From Silene latifolia (taxonomy: Eukaryota; Streptophyta; Magnoliopsida; Caryophyllales; Caryophyllaceae): a stretch of DNA of 64,000 bases. Below are positions 33,049 to 43,625 of the stretch, piece by piece. The notes below the pieces were generated by a model. It was not told where the DNA came from. It made no database searches and was given only the letters and a program-made list of their open reading frames with translations. The position numbers were made by a program, and so were the translations under genes. The DNA lies in contig NC_133538.1 in assembly GCF_048544455.1 (NCBI RefSeq), positions 451,745,311-451,809,310 of the forward strand. The letters are read 5' to 3'. Each line of letters begins with the position of its first letter. The stretch's first letter is position 1.

Positions 33049-35622
33049 ATGGCTGGAAATAACGCAATCCCAATGCCTAGTGCCACGCTAGATCATTCAT
33101 CCTGGCTAAAAGTATTCATGGACCAAATGAATCAGTCCACGCGACTGAAGAATGATGGGTCCAACTTTGCGGACTGGGAGGCGGTACTACGGAATGCTGC
33201 CATTGCTGATGGTAAGCTCAGGTATTTAACTGAGGCAATACCGGTCAACCCAGGCCCAAATGCAGGAGCCAACGAGTCACTCGCTTATAGTGATTTCGTT
33301 ATGGAAGCGGGTGCGATAAAGAACGTACTCATCTTTGCAATGGAAACCAATTTGCAGAGACGCTTCATTGCCCAAGGTGCAAACAAGATTTTCACCACGC
33401 TCACTAATGAGTTCTCAAAGGCACCGAGAATCATTACATATGAGCATACCTGTCGCTTCTTTGATGCGAAACTCCAGAAGGGCCAACCGGTTAGCCCATA
33501 CATTCTTCACATGATTGAGAATGTCGAGAAGCTGGAGGCACTGAATTGTAAAATCCGTGAGAGCATTGTCTTTGACCGAATGCTTCATTCTCTTCACGAT
33601 GGTTTTGCCCTTTTCAGGGCGAACTACTACATGAATGACTTGAAAAAGAGTCCTCATGTGCTACACTCCCTTCTCGTACAGACCGAGAAGGATATGAAAT
33701 TGAGTGGGGGCATGAAGCAGGATGTTCTCACGATTTACAACAAAGGTAAAGGTAAGGGCAAGGCTCATGGCGACCTAGCTGTAGGTAAGCCAAAGTTTAA
33801 GAAGCCAGGAAACGGTAAGAGTGCGCCTGGTGAGACTAGTGGCTCACAGGGCAAGGCAAAGAGCAAGGGCGGTGACATAGAGTGCCACCATTGTCACAAG
33901 ACTGGAAATTGGAGGAGGAACTGTCCCGTCTACCGTGAGGACATCAAGGCAGGCCGCGTCGTTCCTGTTGGTATGTCATCTTATATTCATATGATTGAGA
34001 TTAACCATTTAAGTTTCGGAACTTGGGTACTAGATTCTGGTTGTGGTTCTCATCTGTGTAATCATTTGCAGGGCCTAAAGAACATCATACCTCTCGAAAA
34101 AGGTGATGTGGACCTGCGAGTCGGGAATGGAGCACGAGTTGCTGCTGCCTCGAAGGGAACATATATAATCCAACTCCCTAGTGGTTTTGAGTTATTTTTA
34201 AATAACTGTTACTATGTACCCAGTTTATCTAAGTACATTATTTCTGTTTCCGTACTTGCTAAAGGCGGTTTTGCATTTTCAATAAAGGATAATAGTTGTA
34301 TTTTCTCTTTTAATGAAATGATTTATGGTAAAGCAGTTTCCATGAATGGAATTTACATCTTAGATCAAACCACGGAAGTATTACACATGAATAATAAGAA
34401 ATTAAAGGTTGGTGACAAAGATCAAACTTATCTATGGCATTGTCGAATGGGACACATAAATGAGAAACGCGTGAAGAAACTCGTCGATAATGGGACTATT
34501 CCCACATATGGCACGTGTGAATCATGTCTCATTAGCAAGATGACTCGAATTTCCTTCAAAGGTGTTGGAATGCGCGCTAGTGACCTATTAGGACTCATAC
34601 ATACGGACGTATGTGGACCTATGTCAATTACCGCTAGAGATGGCTATAGATATTTTATCACTTTCACGGACGATTTGAGTAGATACGGATATGTCTACTT
34701 AATGAAGCATAAAAGTGAGTCCTTTGAGAAATTCAAGGAATACCAGAATAGGGTACATAACCAACTGGGTAGAAAGATTAAAGCACTCCGTTCAGATCGG
34801 GGTGGCGAATATCTCTCAAATGAGTTTGATCAACACCTGAAAGACTGTGGAATCGTTTTGCAATTAACTACACCTGGAACACCTCAATTGAATGGTGTGT
34901 CCGAACGGAGAAATCGAACCTTACTTGATATGGTTCAATCCATGATGAGTCACACGGTTGTGCCTGATTCATTATGGGGTTATGCTCTTTTGTCAGCCGC
35001 TCTTATACTTAACCGAAGTCCGTCTAAAGCTGTCGACAAGACTCCATATGAAATGTGGAAGGGAACGGTCCCTAACTTGTCCTTTATTCGGGTTTGGGGC
35101 TGCGAGGCTTATGTCAAGTGGAGACACGAGGATAAGCTCGGCCCGCGATCGGTCAAGACATACTTTATAGGTTATCCAAAAGGAACATTTGGTCATTACT
35201 TCTATTCGCCTACCGAACATCGAGTTTTTGTTGCGGCTAGTGCAACGTTCTTAGAGAAAGAATTTCTCGAGAACAAGACGAGTAATAGAACCTTCGAGCT
35301 GTCGGAGATTCCAGAACCAACAACCGAGGAACAGATGGAGGAAGCTGTACCTCCAACTGATGATACGGTTAATATTCCTGAGGAACCTAGGAGGTCGGGT
35401 AGAGACTCTCATCCTCCGGACAGATACATTGGTATGGTCGAGGAGAATGGCGTTTTACTTCTGGAAAGTAATGAACCCGCAAGCTATAAAGGTGCTATGG
35501 CCTGTTCCGACTCAAAGCTATGGCTCGAAGCCATGCAATGTAACACCCCGATTTATAAAGGAGCCTCTAGAAAGACATTCTCTAGTAAACCGGACTGTTA
35601 CCATCTCGGTTTCCCGAGGTAG
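33049..35622 (+). CDS. Copia gag-protease-integrase polyprotein, cut by insertion
   Basis: Start set at MAGNNAIP (33049); an in-frame ATG lies upstream at 32974. Gag core spans residues ~15-240 (NFADWEAVLRNAA onward). The zinc knuckle near residue 285 reads CHHCHKTGNWRRNC, with N where the metal-binding H is expected. Protease: WVLDSGCGSHLCN. Integrase: zinc-binding HCRMGH...CESC, then catalytic TDVCGP, SDRGGEY and NGVSERRNR (D, D, E all present). After the integrase C-terminus the frame enters the start of RT (EPASYKGAM...WLEAMQ). At 35539 it runs into element D2 and stops at 35622; those last 28 codons are D2 sequence. RT continues at 38005. Confidence 0.85.
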   Translation: MAGNNAIPMPSATLDHSSWLKVFMDQMNQSTRLKNDGSNFADWEAVLRNAAIADGKLRYLTEAIPVNPGPNAGANESLAYSDFVMEAGAIKNVLIFAMETNLQRRFIAQGANKIFTTLTNEFSKAPRIITYEHTCRFFDAKLQKGQPVSPYILHMIENVEKLEALNCKIRESIVFDRMLHSLHDGFALFRANYYMNDLKKSPHVLHSLLVQTEKDMKLSGGMKQDVLTIYNKGKGKGKAHGDLAVGKPKFKKPGNGKSAPGETSGSQGKAKSKGGDIECHHCHKTGNWRRNCPVYREDIKAGRVVPVGMSSYIHMIEINHLSFGTWVLDSGCGSHLCNHLQGLKNIIPLEKGDVDLRVGNGARVAAASKGTYIIQLPSGFELFLNNCYYVPSLSKYIISVSVLAKGGFAFSIKDNSCIFSFNEMIYGKAVSMNGIYILDQTTEVLHMNNKKLKVGDKDQTYLWHCRMGHINEKRVKKLVDNGTIPTYGTCESCLISKMTRISFKGVGMRASDLLGLIHTDVCGPMSITARDGYRYFITFTDDLSRYGYVYLMKHKSESFEKFKEYQNRVHNQLGRKIKALRSDRGGEYLSNEFDQHLKDCGIVLQLTTPGTPQLNGVSERRNRTLLDMVQSMMSHTVVPDSLWGYALLSAALILNRSPSKAVDKTPYEMWKGTVPNLSFIRVWGCEAYVKWRHEDKLGPRSVKTYFIGYPKGTFGHYFYSPTEHRVFVAASATFLEKEFLENKTSNRTFELSEIPEPTTEEQMEEAVPPTDDTVNIPEEPRRSGRDSHPPDRYIGMVEENGVLLLESNEPASYKGAMACSDSKLWLEAMQCNTPIYKGASRKTFSSKPDCYHLGFPR

Positions 35623-37868
35623 TGAATAACAAATTAAACTCCAAGGCAAATTACATAATTTCTTTAACTTAACTTTTTACAAAACCTCATTTACATCAAA
35701 TTACAAAGAACTAACATAAATAAAAGTGAAAGTCTTCTAAATGATGATCTAGCTACTAAGTCTTCTGATCCAGTGTCTCACGCCCATCAAACTCCCATCC
35801 TATCTCATAAACCTGTCAAGTCTGCATCCCCAATATTTGGATCGTCACAGATGTTCACGAATACACAGGGTCAACCACGAGGTTGAGTAGGGAATACAAT
35901 GAAACAACAAAATATGATATGCATGCTCCTCCAACCTCCACCTCCATCTCAACTCATATCTCATAACCCGGAACGCCCAGCCATACCGATCCCCGGCAGA
36001 TTATCAATCGACCGTCGTCGATATACCTGCGCGCAGCTGAGGTTATCCAGGGCAGGTCCTGCAGAACCCGCCTGGGCCTTATCACAACATCACAACGTAT
36101 CACAACCTCGTCACCACCACACTATCCTCCAACTCTAATGCACATGAAATGCTTAACAGTAAATAATGCAATGCAATTTGTATACCATTGAACTGATCAA
36201 TTATAAAATCATGCCAGCTACAAAATGTTGTGATAGCATACTTAATACGATCAACTCGATCAATCACAATCCAGTATATGAGTCATAGCATAAAGCAACA
36301 ACCACGAAATAAGTCAACGTTCACAACTTGGTCATACGAAACACAACAAATCAACACCATTCAACAACAACGATAATAAGTCAAGTGTATTTCCCTACCT
36401 TTTCGCAATCCAAGCACGCACAAGCAATCAATTATGATCCTTCACATATCCATCACCTACATAACATAATTATGTATAATTACCACCTACTCAGTCAATT
36501 AATCATTCACATAACCTAGACTCATCGTAATTTAATAGGAATATCAACTTAAGGAACAAACACGACTTTCCCTGATTTTTCTGCACATGGCAGACTCGGT
36601 ATAAAATGAATAACTAATTCCAGAAAATTCGAATTGATGCAAGGCCAATTGAATTGGAACCCCATGAGTCTTAGATACAAATTATATCTAACGTGTTTTT
36701 CTCAAATTCCAAACTTTTCAAAGGTTTTCAGACTGATTTCCAAAAACTGACAGAAACCGTCGCATAAAAAGTATTGATTCATAAAACGAGTTTGACAAAT
36801 GAATTTTAAGTAAAACCAACGCCTAACTCATCTAAACTCTTTAAATTAAATATATGAAAAAGACCCAGCACCAATTCAATATCTAAATTATGTTTTAGGG
36901 CTTGCCTGGAATCCATGGAATTATTAAGGGGGTAAGTTTTATTGGGCGATCATTACTGGAGAAATTAATTAGTAGGGTAATGAGTTCCTTGATGATATGT
37001 TTGGCATAAGAGTAATGATTACTGAGTAGATCTTTTACTCCATTAATCATTACTCAGGGGGGAGGGTGGGTACTGTATTACCCCTTCACAAGGGTAATAA
37101 TTCCAGGAGGTGAATAATTACCTACATACCAAATATGGGAAATACACCTCACATATTACTCCCTTATTCATTCCCCTCCTATTACCCTCAATCCAAGCAA
37201 GCCCTTAGAAGTAATCTTTCAGCCTCTACTTATTCGCGGACTTATTAGATAGACGTTCACAAATAATTTCTTCAGGAAAAACTACACGGTGAAATGCTAC
37301 CAATTTTCACAGGCATAAACTAGGCTTGGAATAAACATGAGTCTCTTCTTTAACTTTTTGCATCCCACAACTTTAAGACAGGTAAAACACTCGAACAACA
37401 CAGACCAACGAATCTGTAAATTGCTGTAACCATTCTATTCATTTATCTCATACAATTTATAATCAAAACCCCCAAACCAATTTCTAGGATTACAAAAATT
37501 ATTCCACTACTACTATAATTATGCTAATAATTGAATAAAGAGGTAATAGGATAGTCTACTTACGAAATAGGATGAGAATAGGCTGAGAAATCGCCTCGCA
37601 ATGCCTCACGCGGCTCCCTTCACACACTGCTCCCTCTTCTCTCTTTTCTCTCTTTTCTCATGGTTAAAGTGAATATGGTGATAGGGAGATTAGGGTTTGA
37701 TTAGATGGGTTATACATATAGGATAGGTGCTATTAAGACGATATGGGCCTAGTCTAGTTAGATTAATTAAAACCCGAGTCACATAATTACCCGAGTCACA
37801 AATACACTACACGACCCAGCTGGTAACTCGGCCTAATATAATATCATATTAAAATACCGGGTATTACA
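35539..37868 (-). repeat. D2 LTR
   Basis: 2330 bp, minus strand TGTAATACCC...CGGGGTGTTACA. The terminal ~85 bases match both ends of the split solo LTR D1, and the block near 35830-35900 (minus strand GTATTCGTGAACA) matches D1 near 4520-4580. It contains a MITE at 36898-37204. Short frames at 35899-36519 have no domain. Confidence 0.85.
36898..37204. mobile_element. Tourist-like (PIF/Harbinger) MITE
   Basis: 307 bp with terminal inverted repeats GGGCTTGCCTGGAAT and, from the right end, GGGCTTGCTTGGATT. Flanked by TTA on both sides (36895-36897 and 37205-37207), the target preference of PIF/Harbinger elements. It also has internal inverted segments (GTAATGATTACTGAG/AATCATTACTCA near 37011-37057). 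No coding capacity. Confidence 0.8.
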
Positions 37869-38004
37869 GTCTACCCTCCTTAAAAGAAACTTCGTCCCGA
37901 AGTTTACCATCTCTACCAACCAACGCAAACGAATTATGAAACGCATATACAAAACTATGTAAGGCACACACCAAATTGAATATTAAACGCAGTATTACAT
38001 GCAA

Positions 38005-39415
38005 TCCGAGATGGACTCCATGTATGAGAATAACGTATGGGATCTAGTTGATTTACCTAATAAGGTAAAACCTCTACAGTGCAAATGGCTTTAAAAAATA
38101 AAGCGTTCTGTAGACGCGCTACCAGATATCTATAAGGCACGACTTGTGGCGAAAGGTTTCACTCAAGTGCACGGATTGCATTATGATGAGATTTTTGCAC
38201 CTGTAGTCATGCTACGTTCCATTCGGATAATCTTAGCGATTGCCGCATTTAATGATTATGAAATTGGCAAATGGATGTGAAAACCGCCTTCTTAAACGGT
38301 TATTTGGAGGAAAAGTTGTACATGGTGCAACCCGAAGGTTTCATAGATCCTGAGCATCCTAAGAAAGTATGCAAGCTTAAGCGTTCCATTTATGGACTTA
38401 AGCAAGCTTCTCGGAGTTGGAATCATCGTTTCGACCAAATGATAAAAAAGTATGGTTTCACTCGATCGGTCGAAGAACCATGCTTATATATCAAGTCGAG
38501 TGGGAGCAAGATTGTATTCTTGATATTGTATTTCGATGACATACTCTTAATTGGGAATGACATTCCTCTCCTATCTTCGGTTAAAGGATGGTTGAAGAAC
38601 CATTTCCAGATGAAAGATCTGGGTGAGGCACAGCGCATTTTAGGAATCCGTATCTACCGAGATAGATCACGACGGACGTTATCACTTAGTCAGGAGTCTT
38701 ATTTGGATAAGGTTCTTGAATGGTTCAGCATGACCAACTCGAAGAAGGGGAACCTTCCTATGACGACTGGGATGCAGTTGAGCAAGTCTCAGTCACCCAC
38801 GACGCCTGAAGGGATAGAGCGCATGAGTCGTGTTCCTTATGCATCTACAATAGGATCGATCATGTATGCCATGATATGCACACGTCCAGACGTGGCATAT
38901 GCATTGAGTATGACGAGTCGGTACCAAAAGACTCCAGGTGAAACACACTGGATAGCTTCCAAATGGATCGAGATGATTCAAAATCTGAGTCCGGGTTCCT
39001 CTTCACTCTTAATGGTGCTGCGGTCAGCTGGAAGAGTTCCAAACAGAGTGTTGTAGCAGATTCTACTACTGAATCCGAGTACTATGCCGCTCCGGAGGCA
39101 GCAAAGAAAGCGATATGGATGCGTCAATTCTTACAAGGGCTTTCGGTAGTTCCTAGTTCAAATGACCCGATCACCATCTATTGTGACAATAGAGGTGCCA
39201 TCTTCCAGGCTAAGGAGACAAAGTCTAGCAACAATTCTAGACATGTACTTCGGAAGGCTCACCTGATCCGTGATTACGTGGAGTAAGAAGAGATAGTGAT
39301 TGACAAGATTGCGACGGATGATAACATCGCAGATCCTCTCACCAAACCGTTGAATTATGATAAGCATGTAGGGCATGTTAATTCCATGGGAATTAAACAT
39401 GTTCCTGAGTTGTAG
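38005..39415 (+). pseudogene. Copia reverse transcriptase-RNase H remnant
   Basis: It resumes directly after the D2 TSD with EMDSMYENNVWDLV. A stop and frame change lie near 38092. The long frame 38271-39056 carries [27 protein letters not shown] and the RT active site YFDDILLIG (usual copia YVDD; V is F here). Between HW (about 38952) and the RNase H block, roughly 40 codons are deleted and the frame shifts, so RNase H lies in the frame 38963-39286 ([22 protein letters not shown]). A TAA at 39284 breaks the end; the reading would go on to the family terminus at 39415 (DPLTKPL...VPEL). Not functional. Confidence 0.8.
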
Positions 39416-40202
39416 TACTTGATTATGGATTTGATACATTTTCTTTTTCATATACTATTTATAACTTCATCATTTTATATATATAATATTTTGTTTTTCA
39501 TGTGGATTGTACTGACAACTTTGAACGCCACAAAGTGAACTGAATTACATTATATTTATTTTGGTCCGTAATCGCCAATGTGAGCTGATAACTCCGGCTA
39601 TTATATTGTGCAGTCGATTGATGGTGGGTTCAACGAGCCATAAGTCAAACGGTTGACTAATTGATCACAGATGCGAGATTATGACGATACCTCGTAGGAC
39701 AACCTTTTGTGACAACGTAATGGAGTCCTAAATGTTTAAAACATTTGGTGCCAGGTCGTGGATAGGACATCCATTGTGTTCCTAGAGTCGATTCTTTTGA
39801 CTATCGACTGTCTCTTGAGATTAATGCAGTTTTTGGGTGACTTTGGTTTCTTTCTCACGGTCTGCCGTAACTGGAGGCTAAGTAGATTTTTTCTGGGTCA
39901 TTTCATACTGTGCTTACATCTGCAGGATTCGAGTTGAGGAAAATATCCAACCCTTATCAGGTATAGTTATTTCTCAGGGCCACTCGAGGAGTTGTAACTG
40001 AAATGCATGGCCATGCTCGAATGTTGATTCGTTTATCAGTTAAGTTACTCTCTAGTCGGGGAAACCACTCTTGATATTGATCGCTTGTAAAAAACGACCT
40101 TTGTGAATTTGGATTTGCAAATTGTTTTACATTCAGTGGGAGAAATTTTATAAGATATGAGAATCGGTTATCGCACATACACTTGTGAGGACAAGTGGGA
40201 GT

Positions 40203-40930
40203 TATTTGGAGCTTGTGTCCTCCACAAATTAGTGTGATAACATTTGTAAATCTCTTACAGGTTCACAAGGGTATACTTCGTATATTTAATCAGTTGATTA
40301 TCGTTTACCTAATAACGGTTGGCTTGCTAGAAAGTTTGACGTTATTATCATACAGATGGCGGTGATCAACTGGTCCCTAAAGGTCACACCTATAGGATGT
40401 GTTTGAGAAATGTGGTTATAGAAATATAATCACATTGATGCCCAATATGACTAAATAGTTAGTCAATGTGTTGATGAGAAAATTATTTAATGAAAATTAA
40501 ATAATATTAGTTGAGATGAATTAACTGTCAATTCGTAAATTAAATATAATAAGTTATATTTAATTAAATATATGTAATGTTAGCTTGGACGAATTAATCT
40601 GTTAATTCGTAATTAAATATAATCAGTTATATTTAATATCAACAAGATGAATGTGTCATAGTGGTAATAGTGAGGGTACACATAACAAGAGGTCATTGGT
40701 TCGATCCTCACTACATGACAATTCAACACATTTTATATTTTTGGAAAGACCAAAAATAAGGAGAATATACTCCTTATTTCGGTTAGATGGCCGAAATTAG
40801 GAAAGGATTATTCTTTCCTAATTGACTCAAAATTTCGGTCAGTATAAGAAAGAAAGGGAGAGAATTATTCTACCCTAATTCTTTTTCTTGACCTAGCCTC
40901 CTCTCTCATTAGAAAAAACACAAAAACAAC
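40203..40930 (+). repeat. Copia 3' LTR, truncated
   Basis: Matches the first ~728 bp of the 5' LTR with few changes; the first bases read TATTTGGAGC rather than TGTTGGAGC. Preceded by a purine-rich GACAAGTGGGAG tract, the likely PPT. The tRNA-like unit is at 40654-40720. It breaks off after AAAACAACT at ~40930 into element B sequence. Confidence 0.8.
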
Positions 40931-41026
40931 TGTTCTAATTTTTAGTTGTTTTTATTCAGTCTTTCTTTAGTTTAAGGGACTTCCGTTCCTTAAACTTTTC
41001 TTATATTCTTTTTGTAGTTTCTTTTT

Positions 41027-42052
41027 ATGCACAGGTCACAGGGTGGTGAACTAGTACCATTAAATCCTGAGATCGAGAAATCCTTGCGCGAGTTGAGACG
41101 ATCACAAAGGGTATTACCGACAGAGGAAGAGCTGAGTACTCTGTCAAGCTACTACGAGAACGCCCTGTTCGAAGGAGATCCACCTACATCTCCTGCCTCT
41201 ACTTCTTCAGCTCAGACGATTACTTCTCCAGAAATCCCAGTCATGGCTGAAGAAGCAACCATTGCTAGTCACTCAGAGCCTACAGCTGTGAATCTCTACA
41301 AAGGATTCGAACTACCTGGGGAGGCGAGAAAATTCGAGCCAAAGCCTTCCTATATTAACCTGGTTGAGAGAAACTAGTTCGGGGGAGCTGCAAATGAAGA
41401 TGCAGCCAAGCACATGGAGATTTTTATTGATTATTGCTGCTCTATACCCCCGCCGGCCGGTGTGACCCAAGATCAGATCAAGGAGACCATGTTCATTTTC
41501 TCTCTTCGTGACGCTGCAAGAGAGTGGTATAGAGATCTGGACCGAGCCGCCCATGGGATCACCGACTTGAATTCCTTAGCCCTGGCATTCTACAAAAAGT
41601 ACTTCTCTGCCTCGAAGACGAATGCCATTAGAGCTCAGATCACGAGCATTAAACAAGGGCCTGATGAGAACTTTCATGAAGCATGGGTCCGTTTCAAGAA
41701 ACTGGTGTGAACCATACCGCACCATGGGTTCGAAAAATGGAGTCTTTGCAACCAGTTCTATAATGGGATGTATGACGATCAGAGGGCTATTTTGGATGCT
41801 GTAGCCAATGGCCGATTTGCTGAGAACATGGGAGAGACTAAGGGGTGGAAGATCATCGATGATTTGGCCACTCATAAGGCTGAATATGGGAATTCGAGAG
41901 GAAACCAGAGGAGAGCTGCTGAATCTTCCTCTGTTCTTTGCACTAGAAGCTCTCACTGCAAGGTTTGACAAATATGAGTTGGGAGGAGCTTCCAAAGGAG
42001 GGATGTACCATGTTAACGTTGTTTCGGACGGTCCTTTCGTGCCTCGTAGAAG
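41027..42052 (+). pseudogene. Athila-type gag of element B, broken
   Basis: Starts MHRSQGGELVPLNPEIEK, similar to the family A gag start (MSRRSQGNLLPIDHEIE). Frame 41027 continues through two stops: TAG at 41375 (after YINLVERN) and TGA at 41708 (after VRFKKLV). Beyond them the same frame goes on with FGGAANEDA, then LALAFYKKYFSASKTNAIRA (gag core), and WSLCNQFYNGMYDDQR. A frameshift near 41935 moves the reading to another frame (ALEALTARFDKYELGG). Both stops are consistent with C-to-T changes (CAG to TAG, CGA to TGA). A further shift near 42045 splits the zinc knuckle. Confidence 0.75.
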
Positions 42053-43625
42053 ATGTGGAGCTCGGGGCATGTCTCGGAAAATTGTTCTGTCCCCTTTGAG
42101 TCTTGTGTCGCCTTTCAACACTATAGGCCGACAAACACGTACTATGAGCCGAATGTCCACCCCAACTTGAGGTGGAGTATCCGAAATGTCCCGAATCCGA
42201 CTCAACCTCCACAACAAAGAAGCAGCAGCAAGCTTATGTGCCACCTCATCATAAACAACAACAATACCAAAAACCTCCCTATGTGCCACAAAAGAAGAAC
42301 AATCCCGAATTCCGATTTTGCTGAGTTTAAGAACTTGATGCTGAAGGAGTCCCAAGCTAGAGAGGCCGGGATGAAGCTACTAGAGAGCCAAATCGCTCAA
42401 TTGCCTAGTAAGAGTACCACTCGAGCTCCCGGACACTTACCGACTCAAACTGACCAGAAAGAGACCCTGAATGCCATTACTTTGAGGAGTGGGTCTACCC
42501 TGGAGGGGCCTGCTATGGTCGAGGATGCCCCTGAAAATAATGAGGCGGAACCGAGTCAAAAGAAAGCTTTAACGAAAAATAACAAGAACAAGGCGTCTAC
42601 CAGTTACATCAGTCGATCGACTGATATACCCGGTCGATCGACTGATATGCGGGTTACAGGAGCTTCTGGAACTGTACACCTCACTCGATCGACTGAGCAA
42701 GGTGGTCGATCGACTGAGGCCCCTGCTGATATTGAGAAATTTCGTCCTTCAATGCCCGATAATTTAAGAGACCATTTGTTCCGGGGTTCGACAACTCCGA
42801 AAGTATTGGGGCAAGACCCGAGTGCTGATGGGTCCATCCCGATTCCGAAGTTCGACCCAATGTCGGTCAATGGCTCACATTTGAGACGGTCTGAGGAGGG
42901 TTCAAGCTTCAATAGGGAGAAGGTGGTGGACTTTCAGCCTAAGTCCACGGATGCCGGCATGCGAGACTTAGAGGAGAGGGCTAAGATACTTCTCTCAGCC
43001 CTATATCCAGAGAGACTAGTGCCGACGACGGAACAGGTATCTTTCAATAAATTTGAAAAGGTTATTCGTAATTTGAATGTACAAGCTCCTTTCCTTGAGT
43101 TGGTCAATCAAGTGCCTGCCTACACTAAATTCATGAAACAACTGCTGTCTAAGAAAAAGTCACTTGAAACAGTGCATACTATCGCACTGACTGAGGAAAC
43201 TTGTTCTTATATGTCTCACACTGCGCCCCATAAACTAGCTGACCCAGGTAGCTTTTCTGTTCCTTGTAATATAGGTACCTTCTCTATTGAGAAGGCATTA
43301 TGTGACCTAGGAGCTAGTATAAGCGTCATGCCCCGAGCCTTGCTAGGAAGCTCAAATTGACTAGGTTCGCAGATGATGATATGACAAAGACATGTATGGT
43401 GATCGATCTGCGGTCCAGCCAATAGGAGTCCTAGAAGACATCCCCGTACAAATAGGGAAGTTTTTCTTCCCTGTTGACTTTGTCGTCCTAGATATGCCTG
43501 AGGATGCCCACATACCTATCATTCTAGGTAGGCCGTTTCACACACTATTTGGTGCGATTATTGATGTTGGTTCTGGGACCTTGACCTTCAAAGTGGGGAA
43601 GCATTCTATTGTCTTTGCCCAGTAG
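42053..43625 (+). pseudogene. Gag C-end and aspartic protease of element B, frameshifted
   Basis: Frame 42053-43360 starts within the zinc knuckle (GHVSENC) and carries a long Q/P/S-rich linker. In the linker, residues ~187-223 contain RSTD/RSTE four times, encoded by the CGATCGACTG motif array. Then come the pre-protease block (LELVNQVPAYTKFMKQLL), PGSFSVPCNIG and the active-site region CDLGASISVMP, intact at DLGAS. A frameshift near 43350 breaks the frame; the second half of the protease is in frame 43392-43625 (PVDFVVLDMPEDAHIPIILG). It ends in a stop and no RT follows. Confidence 0.75.
42611..42718 (+). repeat. CGATCGAC motif array inside a reading frame
   Basis: Four sites: AGTCGATCGACTG, GGTCGATCGACTG, ACTCGATCGACTG and GGTCGATCGACTG. 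All are in the same codon phase and read R-S-T-D or R-S-T-E. The sequence between the second and third sites (GCGGGTTACAGGAGCTTCTG) resembles the spacer in the B LTR at about 46667-46687. Confidence 0.9.

Larger units (their letters stand above)
35539..37999 (-). mobile_element. Element D2: gypsy LTR with minimal second end
   Basis: A minus-strand element inserted in the copia RT with perfect TSD TGCAA (35534-35538 and 38000-38004). It has one full LTR (35539-37868), a PPT (minus strand ending in TTTTAAGGAGGGTAGAC), ~120 bp of internal sequence, and then only GTATTACA (37992-37999). Those 8 bases equal the terminal bases of the LTR, so they are all that is left of the second LTR. A relative of D1 and more distantly of T1/T2. 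Confidence 0.85.
30092..40930 (+). mobile_element. Ty1/copia retrotransposon, interrupted and 3'-truncated
   Basis: A + strand element: 5' LTR (30092-31066), PBS, ~2 kb leader, gag-PR-IN frame (33049-35538), insertion of D2, RT-RNaseH remnant (38005-39415), ~790 bp of 3' non-coding sequence, and a 3' LTR cut after ~728 of 975 bp at about 40930, where element B begins. The order PR-IN-RT-RH defines copia. It is the only source of RT and IN motifs in the window, and both are damaged. I do not assign a lineage. TSD cannot be tested because the right end is lost. Confidence 0.85.

Noticed and set aside
40931..41026. A PBS or 5' LTR for element B
   Set aside because: No tRNA match or LTR end found; the left side is copia LTR sequence.
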